Shown piece after piece: positions 23,827-35,478 of a stretch of 64,000 nucleotides of DNA. Both the position numbers and the translations under genes were made by a program. The notes under the pieces are model-generated. The model saw only the letters and a program-made list of their open reading frames with translations, was not told the origin of the DNA and made no database searches. Origin of the DNA: Aphidius gifuensis (Eukaryota > Arthropoda > Insecta > Hymenoptera > Braconidae); the NCBI RefSeq assembly GCF_014905175.1, contig NC_057791.1, forward strand, positions 8,194,492 through 8,258,491. The letters run 5' to 3'. Within the stretch, counting starts at the first letter, position 1; every line of letters starts with the position of its first letter.

Positions 23827-24127
23827 TACTCAACTAACTTTGGTAAATAGTATTTTATTAATAATTTTTTTTTGTTGGAAAATTAATAGAAGTAACTTGA
23901 GTTTATTTATTTTTACTCGTTACTTTGCAAAAAACAAAAATGTAACAAAAACATATGAAAGCATATATTTATATTCATTTAACAAGAGCAAATGATAACC
24001 ATAGTTACGTTTCATTTTCTGAAAAAAAAACAGTAAAACAAAAATATTTTTAGACGGTTGAGAGACTAAATACTTACTTATTGTCCTATACTTGAATCTT
24101 TCTTGGATATCGAGAATATATATATAT

Positions 24128-24571
24128 GGGGCTTTCTGAGTCTAAATTTTTCACTTTTTACTTCTAAAATACGCCGAAAAAGAAATTTTACCAAGATGTT
24201 TTAATTTTGTTTTATTTTTTTGTATTTTAAAATTTAAATTTTTTTTTTTTTTTCAAAAAATTTTGAAAAAAAAACATTGAAAAAAAAAAAAAAAAGCATA
24301 TAAATGTCTCGGCCCACTCTAATTTTTAATTGAATATACGTGGATTGAGTACCTTATTTTATGGAAAAAATTTCATGTATTTAAATTGGGGCTTTTTTTA
24401 TGAAAGAAGAGAATTAACATTGAAACACTCTACTTTACCGGCTAAAAGACGTCACAAAATTTCCGAAAAAATTCAGGCTGCATAAAAAGCCAAAAACAAC
24501 ATATAAAAAAATTTTCAACTCAATCCGTGAGGGTCAGGCAGATGACCAGCTGAAGTGACTCAGAATGCCCC
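24128..24571. mobile_element. MITE with GGGGCWTTCTGAGTC ends
   Basis: Left GGGGCTTTCTGAGTC is mirrored by GACTCAGAATGCCCC on the right, with ATAT-rich flanks on both sides that may be the target duplication. Inside are long A and T runs and no coding frame. Confidence 0.55.
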
Positions 24572-25103
24572 ATATACATAAATATATACATAAAAGTAAT
24601 ATATAATGGAAAGATCATACAAAAGAAAACAGGATAAGAATAATACTGACACTAAAAATTGATAAACAGTCAAAGAGAAAAATTTCATATGAATTGCTTA
24701 TTAATATTATAAAAAAAAAATTTTTGTCGATTACTAATATTCAAAGTATTAAATATGATCAAATAGAAATTATAGAATATGAAAAAGAATTCTCATTCAA
24801 TAAAAAAGGTATTTTTTCGTTGTTAAGAAGTAAGAGATTTTTAGAGAACTACTTTATTGTTCTTGCAGAAGTAATCACTTTATTGAAAATGATCGATGAA
24901 AGTATCCGTAATGATTTTTATATGTGAAAAAAAGAAAATTTAAACAATCTGGACAGAAAAAAATTAAAAATAAAAGCGATTGAAAAAGAAAAAGTATACA
25001 TAAAATAGTAATAGAAGTGTTCAGCTGACTAGTTGTTCAATAAATAAATATTTATATAAAATTATATTCTGTGTTAAGTTTTTAAATTAGAATTTCATTT
25101 ACA
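24572..25103. other. No gene recognised
   Basis: AT-rich, with a 77-codon frame at 24694-24927 (lysine- and isoleucine-rich, QIEIIEYEKEFSF) that I cannot match to any family. Treated as non-coding. Confidence 0.4.
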
Positions 25104-25105
25104 TA

Positions 25106-25648
25106 CACTCAGAGAAGGATATGTTAACAGTTAACATACCAATATGTTTACATTAAACATACAAAAGTTTAATGTTAAGATATATATATTAACAATAAAC
25201 CTAGATATCTTAACTGTTAACATACGTAAGTTTATAGTTAACATACGTATCTTTACGCGGCCAAATATTTTGATGCGCCAGTCTACTTCTTGTAATCTTT
25301 TTTTTTGACATTATATTATGATACTATTCTAATTGTAATATAATATAATATGTACTCGTGTTGTCATAAATTTATTTAAATTTAGTTTTTTTGTAAATTT
25401 ATTCTTAATTTTACATTAAATTTTCATATTTACATACGTAAATGTCTTCAACTATCAACCTAACCTTCAAATTGTGTCAATTACAGATATCTTAATAGTT
25501 AACGCATATTAATTATTAAGATACGTATGTTTAATGTTAATATATCTTTGATGTAAACTTATCAGCCACCACCCATTTTAACATGGCATATGTTAACATT
25601 AAACAGGATATGTTAACTGTTAACTATTAACATATCCTTCTCTGAGTG
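25106..25648. mobile_element. MITE with CACTCAGAGAAGG ends and GTTAAC arrays
   Basis: Ends CACTCAGAGAAGGATATG and its inverse, TA on both sides, 543 bp. The word TGTTAACAT or close variants (GTTAACAT, TTAACATT, ATGTTAAC) occurs about ten times in the first 150 bases and again in the last 130, in both orientations. Confidence 0.8.
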
Positions 25649-26034
25649 TAGAACCTTAATATTATAACTAATCAATAAATTCAAAATTGTTAATGACTGA
25701 ATGAACATAATAGTTCAGTCGGAAGAAGAGCGAAAAAGACAACTAGTCAAAAATATATTAATGCAACGAGAGATCTTTCAATTACTATTTATTAGAATTA
25801 CTAAAGAAGTTTCACTTCCCTGTGCGTACAATAATACACATCTTTTTTTTTTTTTATTTAACTATAAAAATTGAGAGAAAAAAGGGTTTTGTGAGGAAGA
25901 GATCAAGTAGATTATTATATTATAGATTTAATTCTATTTTAGAACGATTCGTTGATAAAATTAAATAAAAAGCAAATTTCTGAAATAAAATTTGTTTCAT
26001 GTAATTGTTTGTCAGATTGGATTAGAGTGTCAAA

Positions 26035-26096
26035 CGCTGCCTTTAGATTTCCTCATTCCACGTTCGACGGTTCAAATCCCGGTCGTAGTTAAAGTT
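26035..26096 (+). other. tRNA-like segment
   Basis: ACGGTTCAAATCCCGGTCGTAG is a T-arm/B-box-like 3' end. Upstream GAGTGTCAAACGCTGCC gives a possible D-arm. No closed cloverleaf. Same tail as the segments at 3690 and 8180. Confidence 0.35.
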
Positions 26097-26177
26097 AGGT
26101 TTTAAGTTAAAATAAGGTATAGGTTAGTCTCATAATGTTACTTCTACTCATGTATCACTTCTTAGCACTATATATAT

Positions 26178-27030
26178 TTATAAAAAAAAAATAAAAAATA
26201 ATTTCTTGAGAATTATAGAACAAAAACTAAAAATATTTAAAGAAAAATATAGATGAAAATCCGGAGTTTGATGGAAAACACATGAACTTGAAATACCCGT
26301 CTCCTTAAGATTATTTTTCGAAACATCAGCTTCATAACTCTCAATAGTTCTCATGACGCAACTGCTTTCATCAAAAATATTTTGAATTTCATTTCTTTGA
26401 GTGTAACAGAACCTACAAAAGAAAGTCGCATTATAACCTTCAGCAAATCTTAAGATACTATGTATTCCTAAATTATCACCCAATATTCATGTTAATTTGA
26501 AATAAATTTTTATAATTTTATCCGGAAGGTTTATTTCAATACCATGGTTTTCTAAAAAATTCAGTTCATCTATAGCCTTAGAGAATACGATTGGATTGTT
26601 ATAAACTTGCCTATCAAGAGTGTTAAATAAAATAAATAAAAAAATATTTTTTAGCTTTGATGCCATGTCCGGAGAAAGGCAAGCGATAGAAAGATACACA
26701 GCGCCGAATTTTGATATTCCATTATGACTACCGAGAGGATTATTGTTTTCGTAATTATCATAATTCATGAATAATGGAAAAACTATTTTATCTTCAAATT
26801 TTTTTCTTAAATCATTCCAAAGACTACACTGAATAATATTTGAAATTGATGTTTTATCATTTGTAAGAAAATTTACGTAATCCAGTGTTTTCCGGAAATG
26901 CCCTGGGATTTCAAAAAATTTTTTAAATACATCCCGGATAGGAATCAATTGAGCAGTTACACGTACCATTTTTAGTATTTGGGTTTGTCTTTCATGAATA
27001 TATTCCTCACGCTGACCTAAGTCATAATGT
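26178..27030 (-). pseudogene. Zinc-finger transposase-like gene, copy b, fragment
   Basis: Core portion only, reading right to left: HYDLGQREEYIHERQTQIL, RVTAQLIPIRDVFKKFFEIPG, LFMNYDNYENNNPLGSHNG, then FKL, a TGA at 26485-26487, then LGDNLGIHS, CRFCYTQ and CVFHQTPDFHLYFS. The alignment to copy a is collinear. It loses the MHD-LEG region at about 26245, where unrelated sequence takes over. At the other end the frame stops matching near 27035, where CACAGAAAATTATG next to TA looks like the edge of another insertion. A truncated, dead copy, clearly diverged from copies a and c. Confidence 0.65.
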
Positions 27031-27039
27031 ACACAGAAA

Positions 27040-28195
27040 ATTATGAGATTTTGCAGATAAAAAAAATTCTTGGATGAAGAAAAATAAAGTAACGCATAAA
27101 TACTTGATTTGAAAAAATGTAGATATGATAAAAAAAAAAGAGTGTGTGTGAGTGATATAGAATTTAAGTTAGTTAAGAAAAAAAAAATTCATTAGGTTCG
27201 ATTTTTACTCAAATTGATACAATTTTGAAGTTCGAAAAACTAAAATTATTTGAGATGAAGAAAACTTTAATTCTAATCAAAATATTTTTGTGTAGTAAAG
27301 AAAAGATATAAATAGTAGAATCATTATGACATTCGATAAATATCGATATTTTCTCAATTTGAGAAAAAAAATGTATTGAACTCTTGCATAAAAGTTTTTA
27401 TTGTATTAAAATATTGAGCGTTTCATGTACAAATCATATGAAATTGAGAAAGTTGATATTTTCATGTAAATATGTCAGTTTTAATTTTAATTATTTAAAG
27501 TTTCACGACGTCAATAATAACCTTTACGAGCGCTTTTAAGATGTCGAGTCACGAAAAAATATTGTTTTATACAAGCAATTGTGTATTTATTGTTCCGAAA
27601 TTATTACTGATTGAAAAATATTTATTTTTTGCGAAAAAACTGCTAAAAGTTTTGAATAAGAAAACTTTGGTTATGAAACAAAAAATATTATTTATATACA
27701 ATTTGATTTTTTTTTAGAAAAATAAAACAATCACTGAGTTACATCAAACTTCAATTTAAAAAAAAAAAAAATATAGCCAAATGAATCCGACGATAAATAA
27801 CATCGAAAAACTATGTCATAGAACCACAATAATTTAATATTCAATGGCAAAAACGAACATTTTAAATAGACCGCTAGAATTTTCACGGAAAAATTGTTAT
27901 TTCAAATGAAGAAATAATAACTATATCAAAAGAAACTACATGCGATTTTTAACTGAAAGAAAAAAGGGCATCTTACTTAGGGAAAATACTTCTTGTAATC
28001 AATTATTTCAAAATGCGGAGACGTCAAAATAAGTATGATAGAAATCATGACTTTCTCAATTTAAGAAAAAAAAAATTACTATATATCAAGGAAAATTTGA
28101 TGTGATTTTAAACTTAAGATTAAAATACTATTGTTAAATTATGGTATAGAAATAATTATTTTCTCAATTCAAGAAAACAAGTTCGTGAGTAGAAA
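27040..28195. other. No gene recognised
   Basis: AT-rich sequence beginning with TA-CACAGAAAATTATG, possibly one end of a further TA-flanked element whose other end I could not find. Words such as TTTCTCAATTTGAGAAAA and TTCTCAATTCAAGAAAA recur (about 27353, 28054, 28160), again a repeated subterminal-type word. No coding frame. Confidence 0.4.
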
Positions 28196-28199
28196 CTTT

Positions 28200-28777
28200 A
28201 GGTGTGTTCGTTTACTTTTGCGTATGCACGGAGCGTATGCAAGGAAGCGCTAGAGTTTTGCGGTCAGTTGAAGAAACTTTAGTAACTAAAATTTATGATT
28301 TATTTATTGTTATTCGTTTTTTCCAGTTCTTTCGCTCTTCTTCATCGTTATTAACTGTTAATTTGTTCTTGCGTCTGAGAAAAAATTATTAATTTAACAA
28401 AATAAATACAATGACTGAAAATAAGGAATGCGTTGATAAATTATAGTTACTAAAGTTTCATTAAACGACCGCGCGACTCTAGCGCTTCCTTGCATACGCT
28501 CTGGGCTCAAACTCACGACAAGCAACATTTTGCTTGTAAAGCGCACTGAGCATGCGCAACAAGTTGGGCTGTGTTGAACTTGTAAACATGGCCGTCCTAA
28601 TTCTCATAAAATTAGTGATATATTTCTAGTTAACGTGATTTTTCTAGTAATTTTACGTGTTGCGCATGCTCAGGCCCTTCAGGGTCATGTCGGCCATGTT
28701 TACAAGCGAAATATTGCTTGTTGTGAGTTTGAGCCCTCTGTGCATACGCTCGGTGTGAAAAGTGAACGAACACACCT
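28200..28777. mobile_element. Inverted-repeat element AGGTGTGTTCG with 3-bp duplication
   Basis: Starts AGGTGTGTTCGTTTACTTTT; the right end is the inverse with one change. TTT on both sides is a candidate target duplication. The inverted repeat extends about 110 bp (GCGTATGCAAGGAAGCGCTAGAG in both arms). The right arm is split by a second element at 28503-28736. Confidence 0.7.
28503..28736. mobile_element. MITE GGGCTCAAACTCAC nested in the previous element
   Basis: Starts GGGCTCAAACTCACGACAAG; ends with the inverse GTTGTGAGTTTGAGCCC. TCT is duplicated at 28500-28502 and 28737-28739. The arms also share GCGCATGCTC and ATGGCC words. 234 bp, no gene. A 3-bp target duplication is clean here. 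Confidence 0.8.
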
Positions 28778-30430
28778 TTTGTTGCATTTCATTGCATTTG
28801 AATATTCTAAATGACACTGTAACAGTGCTGACACTACAAAAATATTGAATAAACCATGAGAAAAAATCGGTCAGCTTTCAAAGGCTCCCGATAGGTTAGT
28901 CCATAGCAGGGTTAAACATAATGTTTCTAATTATATTAAGAAACCTAGTTTTAAATTTTTTCAGTTTTTTTTTTATTGACAAATGTACATATATGTACAG
29001 AAATAAACAGCCTGCACCTGTATTCATAGGGCAATTTTTTCTCATTAGTGCTTTTTTTGCCACTGATGGTACTTGTCAAATTTTTTTTATATAGATTTCA
29101 CATACAAAAGCTTCACGAACGCTGCCATTGGAAAAAAAGCCCTAATGAGAACATCCTTTGAATACGGGTGCCGGGTACCAGCCCATACGGCCTTTTTTTT
29201 ATCCATTTGCAGGGATGGTCATATTGTGAGTTTTTGAGTTGTTTACAATTATCTATGGCAAAAAGGTTTAAAACGTTAAAAACAGGATAAAACGGATAAG
29301 ACGTAGCTAAGAAATTAATGTTGCCAAAAAATTATGTTTGCCAAAAAATGTGGTATATAACAACAATTTCTCAGCTAGATCTTTCCCTTAGCTACATTTC
29401 ATTATTAGCTGCTGCTTGTCCTAAGTATTTCACATCAATTCTTGAGCTCTTTTTCGGGATTGTTATTAATTTTGGTTATTCTCGATAATAGATCAGACTT
29501 TCATCGCTAAAGGGAAACATTTTATACACATGCCCGTGTTTATTTGTATGGAACATCTCCCTCTAGGAATGGCTTGAAATTGATGAACATAACCATATAA
29601 TTTTTTAAGCTACATTTATTCTTTAGCTACTGCTTGTCCTTAGTAATAGTTAATTTGCAGAAATAAATGACATGTATTTCATTATTTAAATGAAGAAAGT
29701 ACTAAAAACGAGCAGTAAATGAGGAAAAGATGTAGCTTAGGAGTTAATGTACAGATGAAAAAATTATATGGCAGAAGTTTGAGACTCTGAGAGATCACAT
29801 AGGTTTATCCATTTTATCCTATAAAAATACGTTTTAAACGTTTTATCTATGAATAATTGTGAAGAACTCAAAATCCCACTATATTCTATTGCTTGAGTTA
29901 TTTACAATACATGTAATGTACATGTAATTTAAGTGACAAATGAAAACATTGTAAATTATGTAAATGACTCATATCTAACCTGCCCTAAAGCTGAATAACA
30001 TTAACTATTAACAACAAACAAAAACATTTGTGAGAATAAATATAACAATAAATAATTAAGTGAGGATAAATATTGGATAAGTTTACATAATTTATAATAA
30101 TATCATAATCAATGGTTTTAAAAAAAATTTATTAAATTAAAATAGTCAGAATAAGCAGCAGCAAAATGTAGCACATAGTTTCTCCGTCTCCATCAATTCT
30201 TTGGCTGAACTTTCCAACGGTATTTGAATTCATCAAAATGAATTACAAGTTTTCTTGTAATTGATTCATTAACTACGTTAAAATACTATAGGCAAGTTAA
30301 GCTCAGGAATTAATGTGACAGCGAAATTATGCTGTAACGTACAATCTTTCCCGAGCTCAATAATCTTTACCTAAACATACAATTTGATGAATCAGAAAGT
30401 TCAAATTATGAAAGTCCAGAAGACGAGCCT
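28778..30430. repeat. Gene-poor stretch with repeated CTTAGCTAC words
   Basis: No gene. Between 29270 and 29870, TTAGCTAC / GTAGCTAAG words recur in both orientations next to TTAATGTTGCC and TGTCCTTAG. The same vocabulary appears at 54965-55290. A short inverted pair (GGGCAATTTTTTCTCATTAG against CTAATGAGAACA) lies at 29031-29150. The left part (28780-29020) shows nothing I can name. Confidence 0.5.
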
Positions 30431-30439
30431 GAGTCGTCA

Positions 30440-32153
30440 GACAAACTTCAACATGAAAATAAAATTATGAGTCAGCCAACAAAGGAAGAAAATTCAACTT
30501 GTTAAAACTTACGTGATCGTCGCACTTCAAAACAACCTGCAAGATTTAGTGATTACATACTTGAGTTTTTTTGGAAAAGAAACAAATACAGCTATGATCG
30601 GAGAAGTTGAAGATATATCTGTGTCAGAGTCATTAAAAGATGAAAAATGGGCTAAGGTCATGACTGAGGAGTTTGACTCACTCATCAAAATGAAAACTTA
30701 GGATTCAATCAAACCACCAGATGGCATCAATCCTTTGACTTGTCGTTGGATATTACGTCAGAAGCAAGATGGTAGACACAAAGCAAGACTCGTTGCCAGA
30801 GGCTTTGAATAAAAAGAAGGAATACACTATAATGATACTTTTAGTCCAGTTGCTCGTTATATGTCGATTCGTCTAATACTCAGTCTTGCTGCATCAAACC
30901 ATATGAAACTTTTAATGTTAAGACTGCATTTTTGCATGGTGATTTGCATGAAGAAATATTTATGTATCAACCAGAAGTTTTTCATGACAACACGAGTCGT
31001 GTGTGCAAGCTAAATAAAAGTTTATACGGTTTGAAGCAAGCTCCTAAAAACTGGAATGACAAAATCACAAAATTCTCAAAAGTACTTGGTCTAGAAAATA
31101 CTGATGATGATCCTTGTGGTTATTACAACCAAGACAAAAGTATGATACTTGCATTATTTGTTGATGATGGATTAATTGCTGGTAAAAATAGTGAACACAT
31201 GACTGAAGTATTGGAAAGATTAAATCGTAGATATTGAAGTTACATTTGATGCTGCACATGATGGTAAATTGTCACATTTGAGCATGCATACACTGAATAA
31301 TGAAAGTGGTATATTTGTAAATCAACCACAATACACAACAAAAATTTTACAACGTTTTAAATTTGATTTTGTAAATTTTGTTTCCACACCTATGGAACGT
31401 GGAATGTTTACTGATGAACAAAATTTAATCAACGACAAGCCACTTGATAAATCAACACCATATCGAGAAGCTATAGGAAGCTTGTTGTATTTGGCTACAA
31501 TGTCTCGTCTTGATATTAGCTTCGCTGTCAGCTATTTAAGTCGTTCTTGCAATAATCCTAAAACTAGTCACTGGAAGATGGTTAAACGTGTATTTCAATA
31601 TTTGCATGGTACAATCAACCATGGTATTTTGTTCAATCGAGATGATAAATTGGTTGCTTATTCTGACTCTGATTATGGAGGAGACTCAATTACACGTCAG
31701 TCAACAAGTGGTGTAATCATTATCAGAGGAGGTCCAATTGTCTGGTATACTAAAAAACAACGTCTTGTTACATCATCTGCCGAAGCTGCTGTTTCATCGA
31801 TTGATGATATATCTTGGATAAGACGTATTGGCACTGAACTTGGTTTTATAAATTCAAATGAACCAACAACATTATACGTCGACCATCAGTCTGCTATACA
31901 TATGCTTAAAAATACTCATGAAGGAAAGATCACCAAGGGCAAGAAACACATTGACATTTCAAGAAAATTTGTTCAACAACATATTGGCAAGACTGTTGAG
32001 CTGAATCATGTCAGAAGTTCTGATCAATTGGCTGACATCTTGACCAAGCCTTTGACTTGGAAAATATTTCAAGAGCTTCGTGATAAAATATTTAAGGAAA
32101 AGTGTGTTGAGTTTAATTATTTTATGTATGGAAAAATGTTTTTATATTGCTAG
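30440..32153 (+). pseudogene. Ty1/copia retrotransposon pol remnant (RT-RNase H)
   Basis: Starts in the region between integrase and reverse transcriptase (LRDRRTSKQPARFSDYI). Then come RT landmarks: CRWILRQKQDGRHKARLVARGFE, SLYGLKQAPKNW and ALFVDDGLIAG with the YVDD-type catalytic pair. RNase H follows: AYSDSDYGGD, STSGVIIIRGGPIVWYTKKQ, HVRSSDQLADILTKPL. Stops interrupt near 30700 and 30812. Frame changes lie near 30905 and 31235. Gag, protease and integrase are missing and I find no LTR pair, although the DNA after 32153 could be the start of the 3' end. A 5'-truncated dead copy. Confidence 0.85.
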
Positions 32154-32386
32154 GGTAATTTCTTGTTTGGTTTTCTTTAAGTTGGTAACATTGTTGCAAC
32201 TATAATCGAGTTACTGAAGCATTGGTGTGTGTATGCTTATGCTCCCATGTAAAAAGGCTGATGCAAGACCACGTTTTTTTTAAAGTAAAAATTAATATAA
32301 ATAAATACCCAAAGATATAAAAGGAAAACAAAAATATTAAGGTGTAAACAATTTCAAACATATGTTATTATTAAACATTTATTGTG

Positions 32387-34497
32387 TCATTTAAACTGTG
32401 TGTTTATCTTTACTAAATTGAACATTAAACCATCTCCAAAATCCCAATTAACAACAAGATCAGCTAGTTTGTAATGTTTTTCTTGTATACTGTGACTTAT
32501 TACTCTGCCTAAAACGTACCTACAAATTCCTTCATAAAAATCATGGTCCGCATCAGAACACATATTCAAACACACGTGAAACGAAGGAAGTTTATTGAAG
32601 ATACACTCTTCAATTATGCCGAAACTTAGTAGTTGTACAAACTCTTGATATTTTTCTTTTCTTCTCAGCAAATCAGGTTTAACAACTTGTAACAATTTTT
32701 TTTCTTCAATGTTTGCAATACAAAAACGGCAACAGTAGTGAGCGATAAAAGACCCTTTGAAACCCAGTAGAGGGTTGAGGCCTAAATGGTCTCCTGCAAT
32801 AGTTAATAATGCAAAATGAACTTGTTCTTCTTTACTATTTATATGAAGAGTAATTTCTGTTTTTTCAAGATATTCAAGCTCTTCAATAATATTACTAAAT
32901 AATGTCAAGTTGCCGAGATCATTATGGTCTGTGGTATTATGAAGTTGTGCTAAAAATATATTTGGCAATGAACTTTTGTATTCATTTGGAATACACATTA
33001 AAGAATAGTAAACTCCACATTGTTTTGAGATTATTCTTCTTAAATCAATGCAATTATTTATTTCAAAGTCGTCTACAAATAGTTGCAAAGGAAGTACAAC
33101 TTTATCACGAAAACTTGATTTTTTATCTTTCCAAGTTGTTCCGTTCATTGGAGACATAAGTTCTGATGCATTTTCACACTAAACTATGTGCTGAGTAATT
33201 TCTTCATACAGGCCTGGAATTGACAGATATTGTCTCAAAACTTGAGCCATCGGAACACTTTCAAAAGTAGCATCCAGTGTTGCCGCAGGAGGTACAGTTG
33301 TACTTTTTCGAGGTACGTTTTTGAAACGCCAGTACAAAAGTACGCCTTTTTTTTTGGAAGTACGTTTTCGTTTTTTCTTAAAAATTTCTTGAGCTAATCA
33401 AATTGTATAGTATGCGCACGCGCGCGCTCAATGTAAACGGAGGTAAACCCTGTAAAATGTATATAAACACTGTATAACAGTCTTAATTAATGCTACCGTA
33501 TATGTTTTTTGTTATTTTTGTTTATTTTTAGCACAAGAAATATAATGACTTATTCTTTCAAAAATAATTCGATACTCAAGTATTACCATTGTTATTGTAG
33601 ACTTTGAAAAAAATATTAAAAATTTTTCTAATAACGTTAAAAAAAAAATGAATGATGTTTTTATTGTTTTTGCTTCAATAAAATTTCCTATAGACTATCT
33701 CTTGTCGGCCATTTTTTTAAAAAAGTACATTTTTTTGCCAGGAGGTACGTTTTTCTATTTTTTGAGGTACATTCACAAATTTGTCTGCGGCAACACTGGT
33801 AGCATCACGAATAACTAAAGCTTTGTTTTCTTTCTTTTTTATTGGAGCAAGACGAGAAGTTAAGTTTATTGTTTTTGATGGAACAAAACAATCTAATTCT
33901 TTCACATTTTTTGTTACTTTCCGGTCTGTATTATATTTTTCGAAATTCCGATCAACTATTGTAAATATTAAACGAGCATTCTCATGGCAAAGACAATTTG
34001 GCTCAAATGTCTTTAAAATTTCAGCGACTATTATCGATGTTGTTGCTTGTACTTCTTTTATTATAGTAATCGCAGAAGCTCGACATAAATAAGCGTTCCA
34101 TACAATTTCGAAGTAAAATCTGCTAATGTTTTTGCTATGACTTCGTTAACGTGATCATAATCTAACGACGGTTTAATTTTTTTTTTTATTTTCTGAGCTT
34201 GATAATTCCTCTATCGAGCGTTTATTTCCTTGTTCAATATTAAATCCACGATTATCACGTAACTCTGGTGTTTTTGATACATCTGCATGTATAACTGATA
34301 AACTGAGTTGTCTGTGTGAATTTTTAATATGAGAACAATAATTTTGCAGATGATGTATTTATTTTTTCACACAAACTACAGGGCCAGCCAGCAGTTCATA
34401 TAGTGTCTTTGTGATATTTTTGAATATGAGGTTTTATGTCATTACAATCAATTTTATCGAGACAAACTGGGCATTGTAATAACTTCATTTTGAACAT
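32387..34497 (-). pseudogene. Zinc-finger transposase-like gene, copy c
   Basis: ATG at 34497; residues 6-31 carry a first finger (CPVCLDKI...HIQKYH) followed by a stop and a second C-x2-C. Several stops follow to about 34230. The stretch near 33900 (KELDCFVPSKTINLTSRLAPIKKK) ends at a hAT-type insertion (33275-33798) and resumes on its far side with FESVPMAQVLRQYLSIPGL, a TAG, then VVLPLQLFVDDFEINN, LALLTIAGDHLGLNPLLGF, YCCRFCIA, CIFNKLPSFHVC and DADHDFYEGICRY, ending at 32387. It aligns collinearly with copy a but is strongly diverged. The family's MHD is DHD here and LEG is YEG. Confidence 0.65.
33275..33798. mobile_element. hAT-type MITE with perfect 8-bp target duplication
   Basis: Begins CAGTGTTGCCGCAG and ends CTGCGGCAACACTG. 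GTAGCATC is duplicated at 33267-33274 and 33799-33806. CAGTG-type ends and an 8-bp duplication define the hAT superfamily. 524 bp with no transposase. GAGGTACGTTTTT words recur near both ends. It sits inside copy c of the transposase-like gene, splitting an otherwise continuous frame. Confidence 0.92.
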
Positions 34498-34499
34498 TT

Positions 34500-35067
34500 T
34501 GACGAAATGAATAACTTTGAACTATCCTCCAATAGAGGATAAAACTTAAAACTTTTGTAAGAAGCTCTGAAACGATATAAATAATTTGATAATTAAAGAA
34601 TTAATTAATTTTTATTAAGTTAACTTATGTATCTTAAAAAAAAAATTAACACATAACCTCAAAAAACTTACCAGTCAAAAAAAACTCTGCTTTTGTCGAA
34701 AATTGGTTATCCGCCAAAGGAAGAATATATCTCAAAATATAAGCACGAAATAAACTAAATGTCTATTATATTCAGACGAAAAAACTTTGTAATTATTTGA
34801 ATAAAAAAACAGTATAAATGCATAATATTGAATTATCCACAATCATCAGTCATGTTTTATTAACAATCCACAACCAGATAGTTTGGTGCATAAAGAGCCA
34901 TGGTGTGGCGCTGAGGGAGCCTGTGGCGGCCATTTTGCATTTTAAAATAGGCTACGAAAAGTGCCAAATTTGAATAAATGAAAAGCAATATTTTTTTTTT
35001 TTAGTTCTGAGAATACTGAATATATATTTTTAACATTTTTAATATATTATTTGATTGTTTTTGTTAT
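34500..35067. other. No gene recognised (Polinton left flank)
   Basis: AT-rich intergenic DNA. GGCGGCCATTTTGCATTTTAAAATAGG near 34930 resembles the GGCCATTTTG words of the Polinton ends but lies outside the element. Confidence 0.5.
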
Positions 35068-35073
35068 TAAAAA

Positions 35074-35173
35074 AGTAGTGAAGCAAGGCGGATCCTGGGA
35101 CAGTTTGATATCAAACCCCCACTCCGGCCCAATTAAACCCCCACCAGGCTCCGATTAAATTCCCCCTCTATGT
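35074..35173 (+). repeat. Polinton left terminal inverted repeat
   Basis: Identical to the inverse of 51981-52080 over 100 bases. Contains GGTTTGATATCAAAC-type and GGAGCCTGGTGGGGG words. Beyond base 35173 the two ends remain alignable for about 70 more bases with small indels. Confidence 0.97.
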
Positions 35174-35390
35174 TAGTATGTCAGCCATTTTGTATATTGG
35201 TAACGTGGAGAGTTGGTATATCTATATATTCAAAAGTCGGCCATTTTGTATATCGGTAACGTAGGGAGTTGGTATATCTATATATTTGAATTTGATTCTA
35301 TATGTCAGCCATTTTGTTTATCGATAATGTGGTAAGTTACTATATTTACATGTTTGAAATATCGGCCATTTTGAATATGATTTAAATTAA
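35174..35390 (+). repeat. Subterminal ~60-bp tandem repeats with GGCCATTTTG word
   Basis: CAGCCATTTTG or CGGCCATTTTG occurs at about 35182, 35239, 35307 and 35364. Each is followed by TATATYGGTAACGTGG and GTTGGTATATCTATATATT in the first two units and by diverged versions in the last two. The right end (51895-51980) has the same words inverted but fewer units, so repeat number differs between ends. Confidence 0.8.
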
Positions 35391-35478
35391 AAAACTCAAT
35401 TATTATTTTGATTCAAAATGGTTAAATAGACTTGAAATTTTGTTTTTCTCACAGTAGAGATTTTGTCATTCAGGCAAG

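Noticed and set aside
32154..32386. 3' LTR of the copia remnant
   Set aside because: No second copy of this sequence lies upstream of 30440 and no polypurine tract plus TG...CA ends could be shown.
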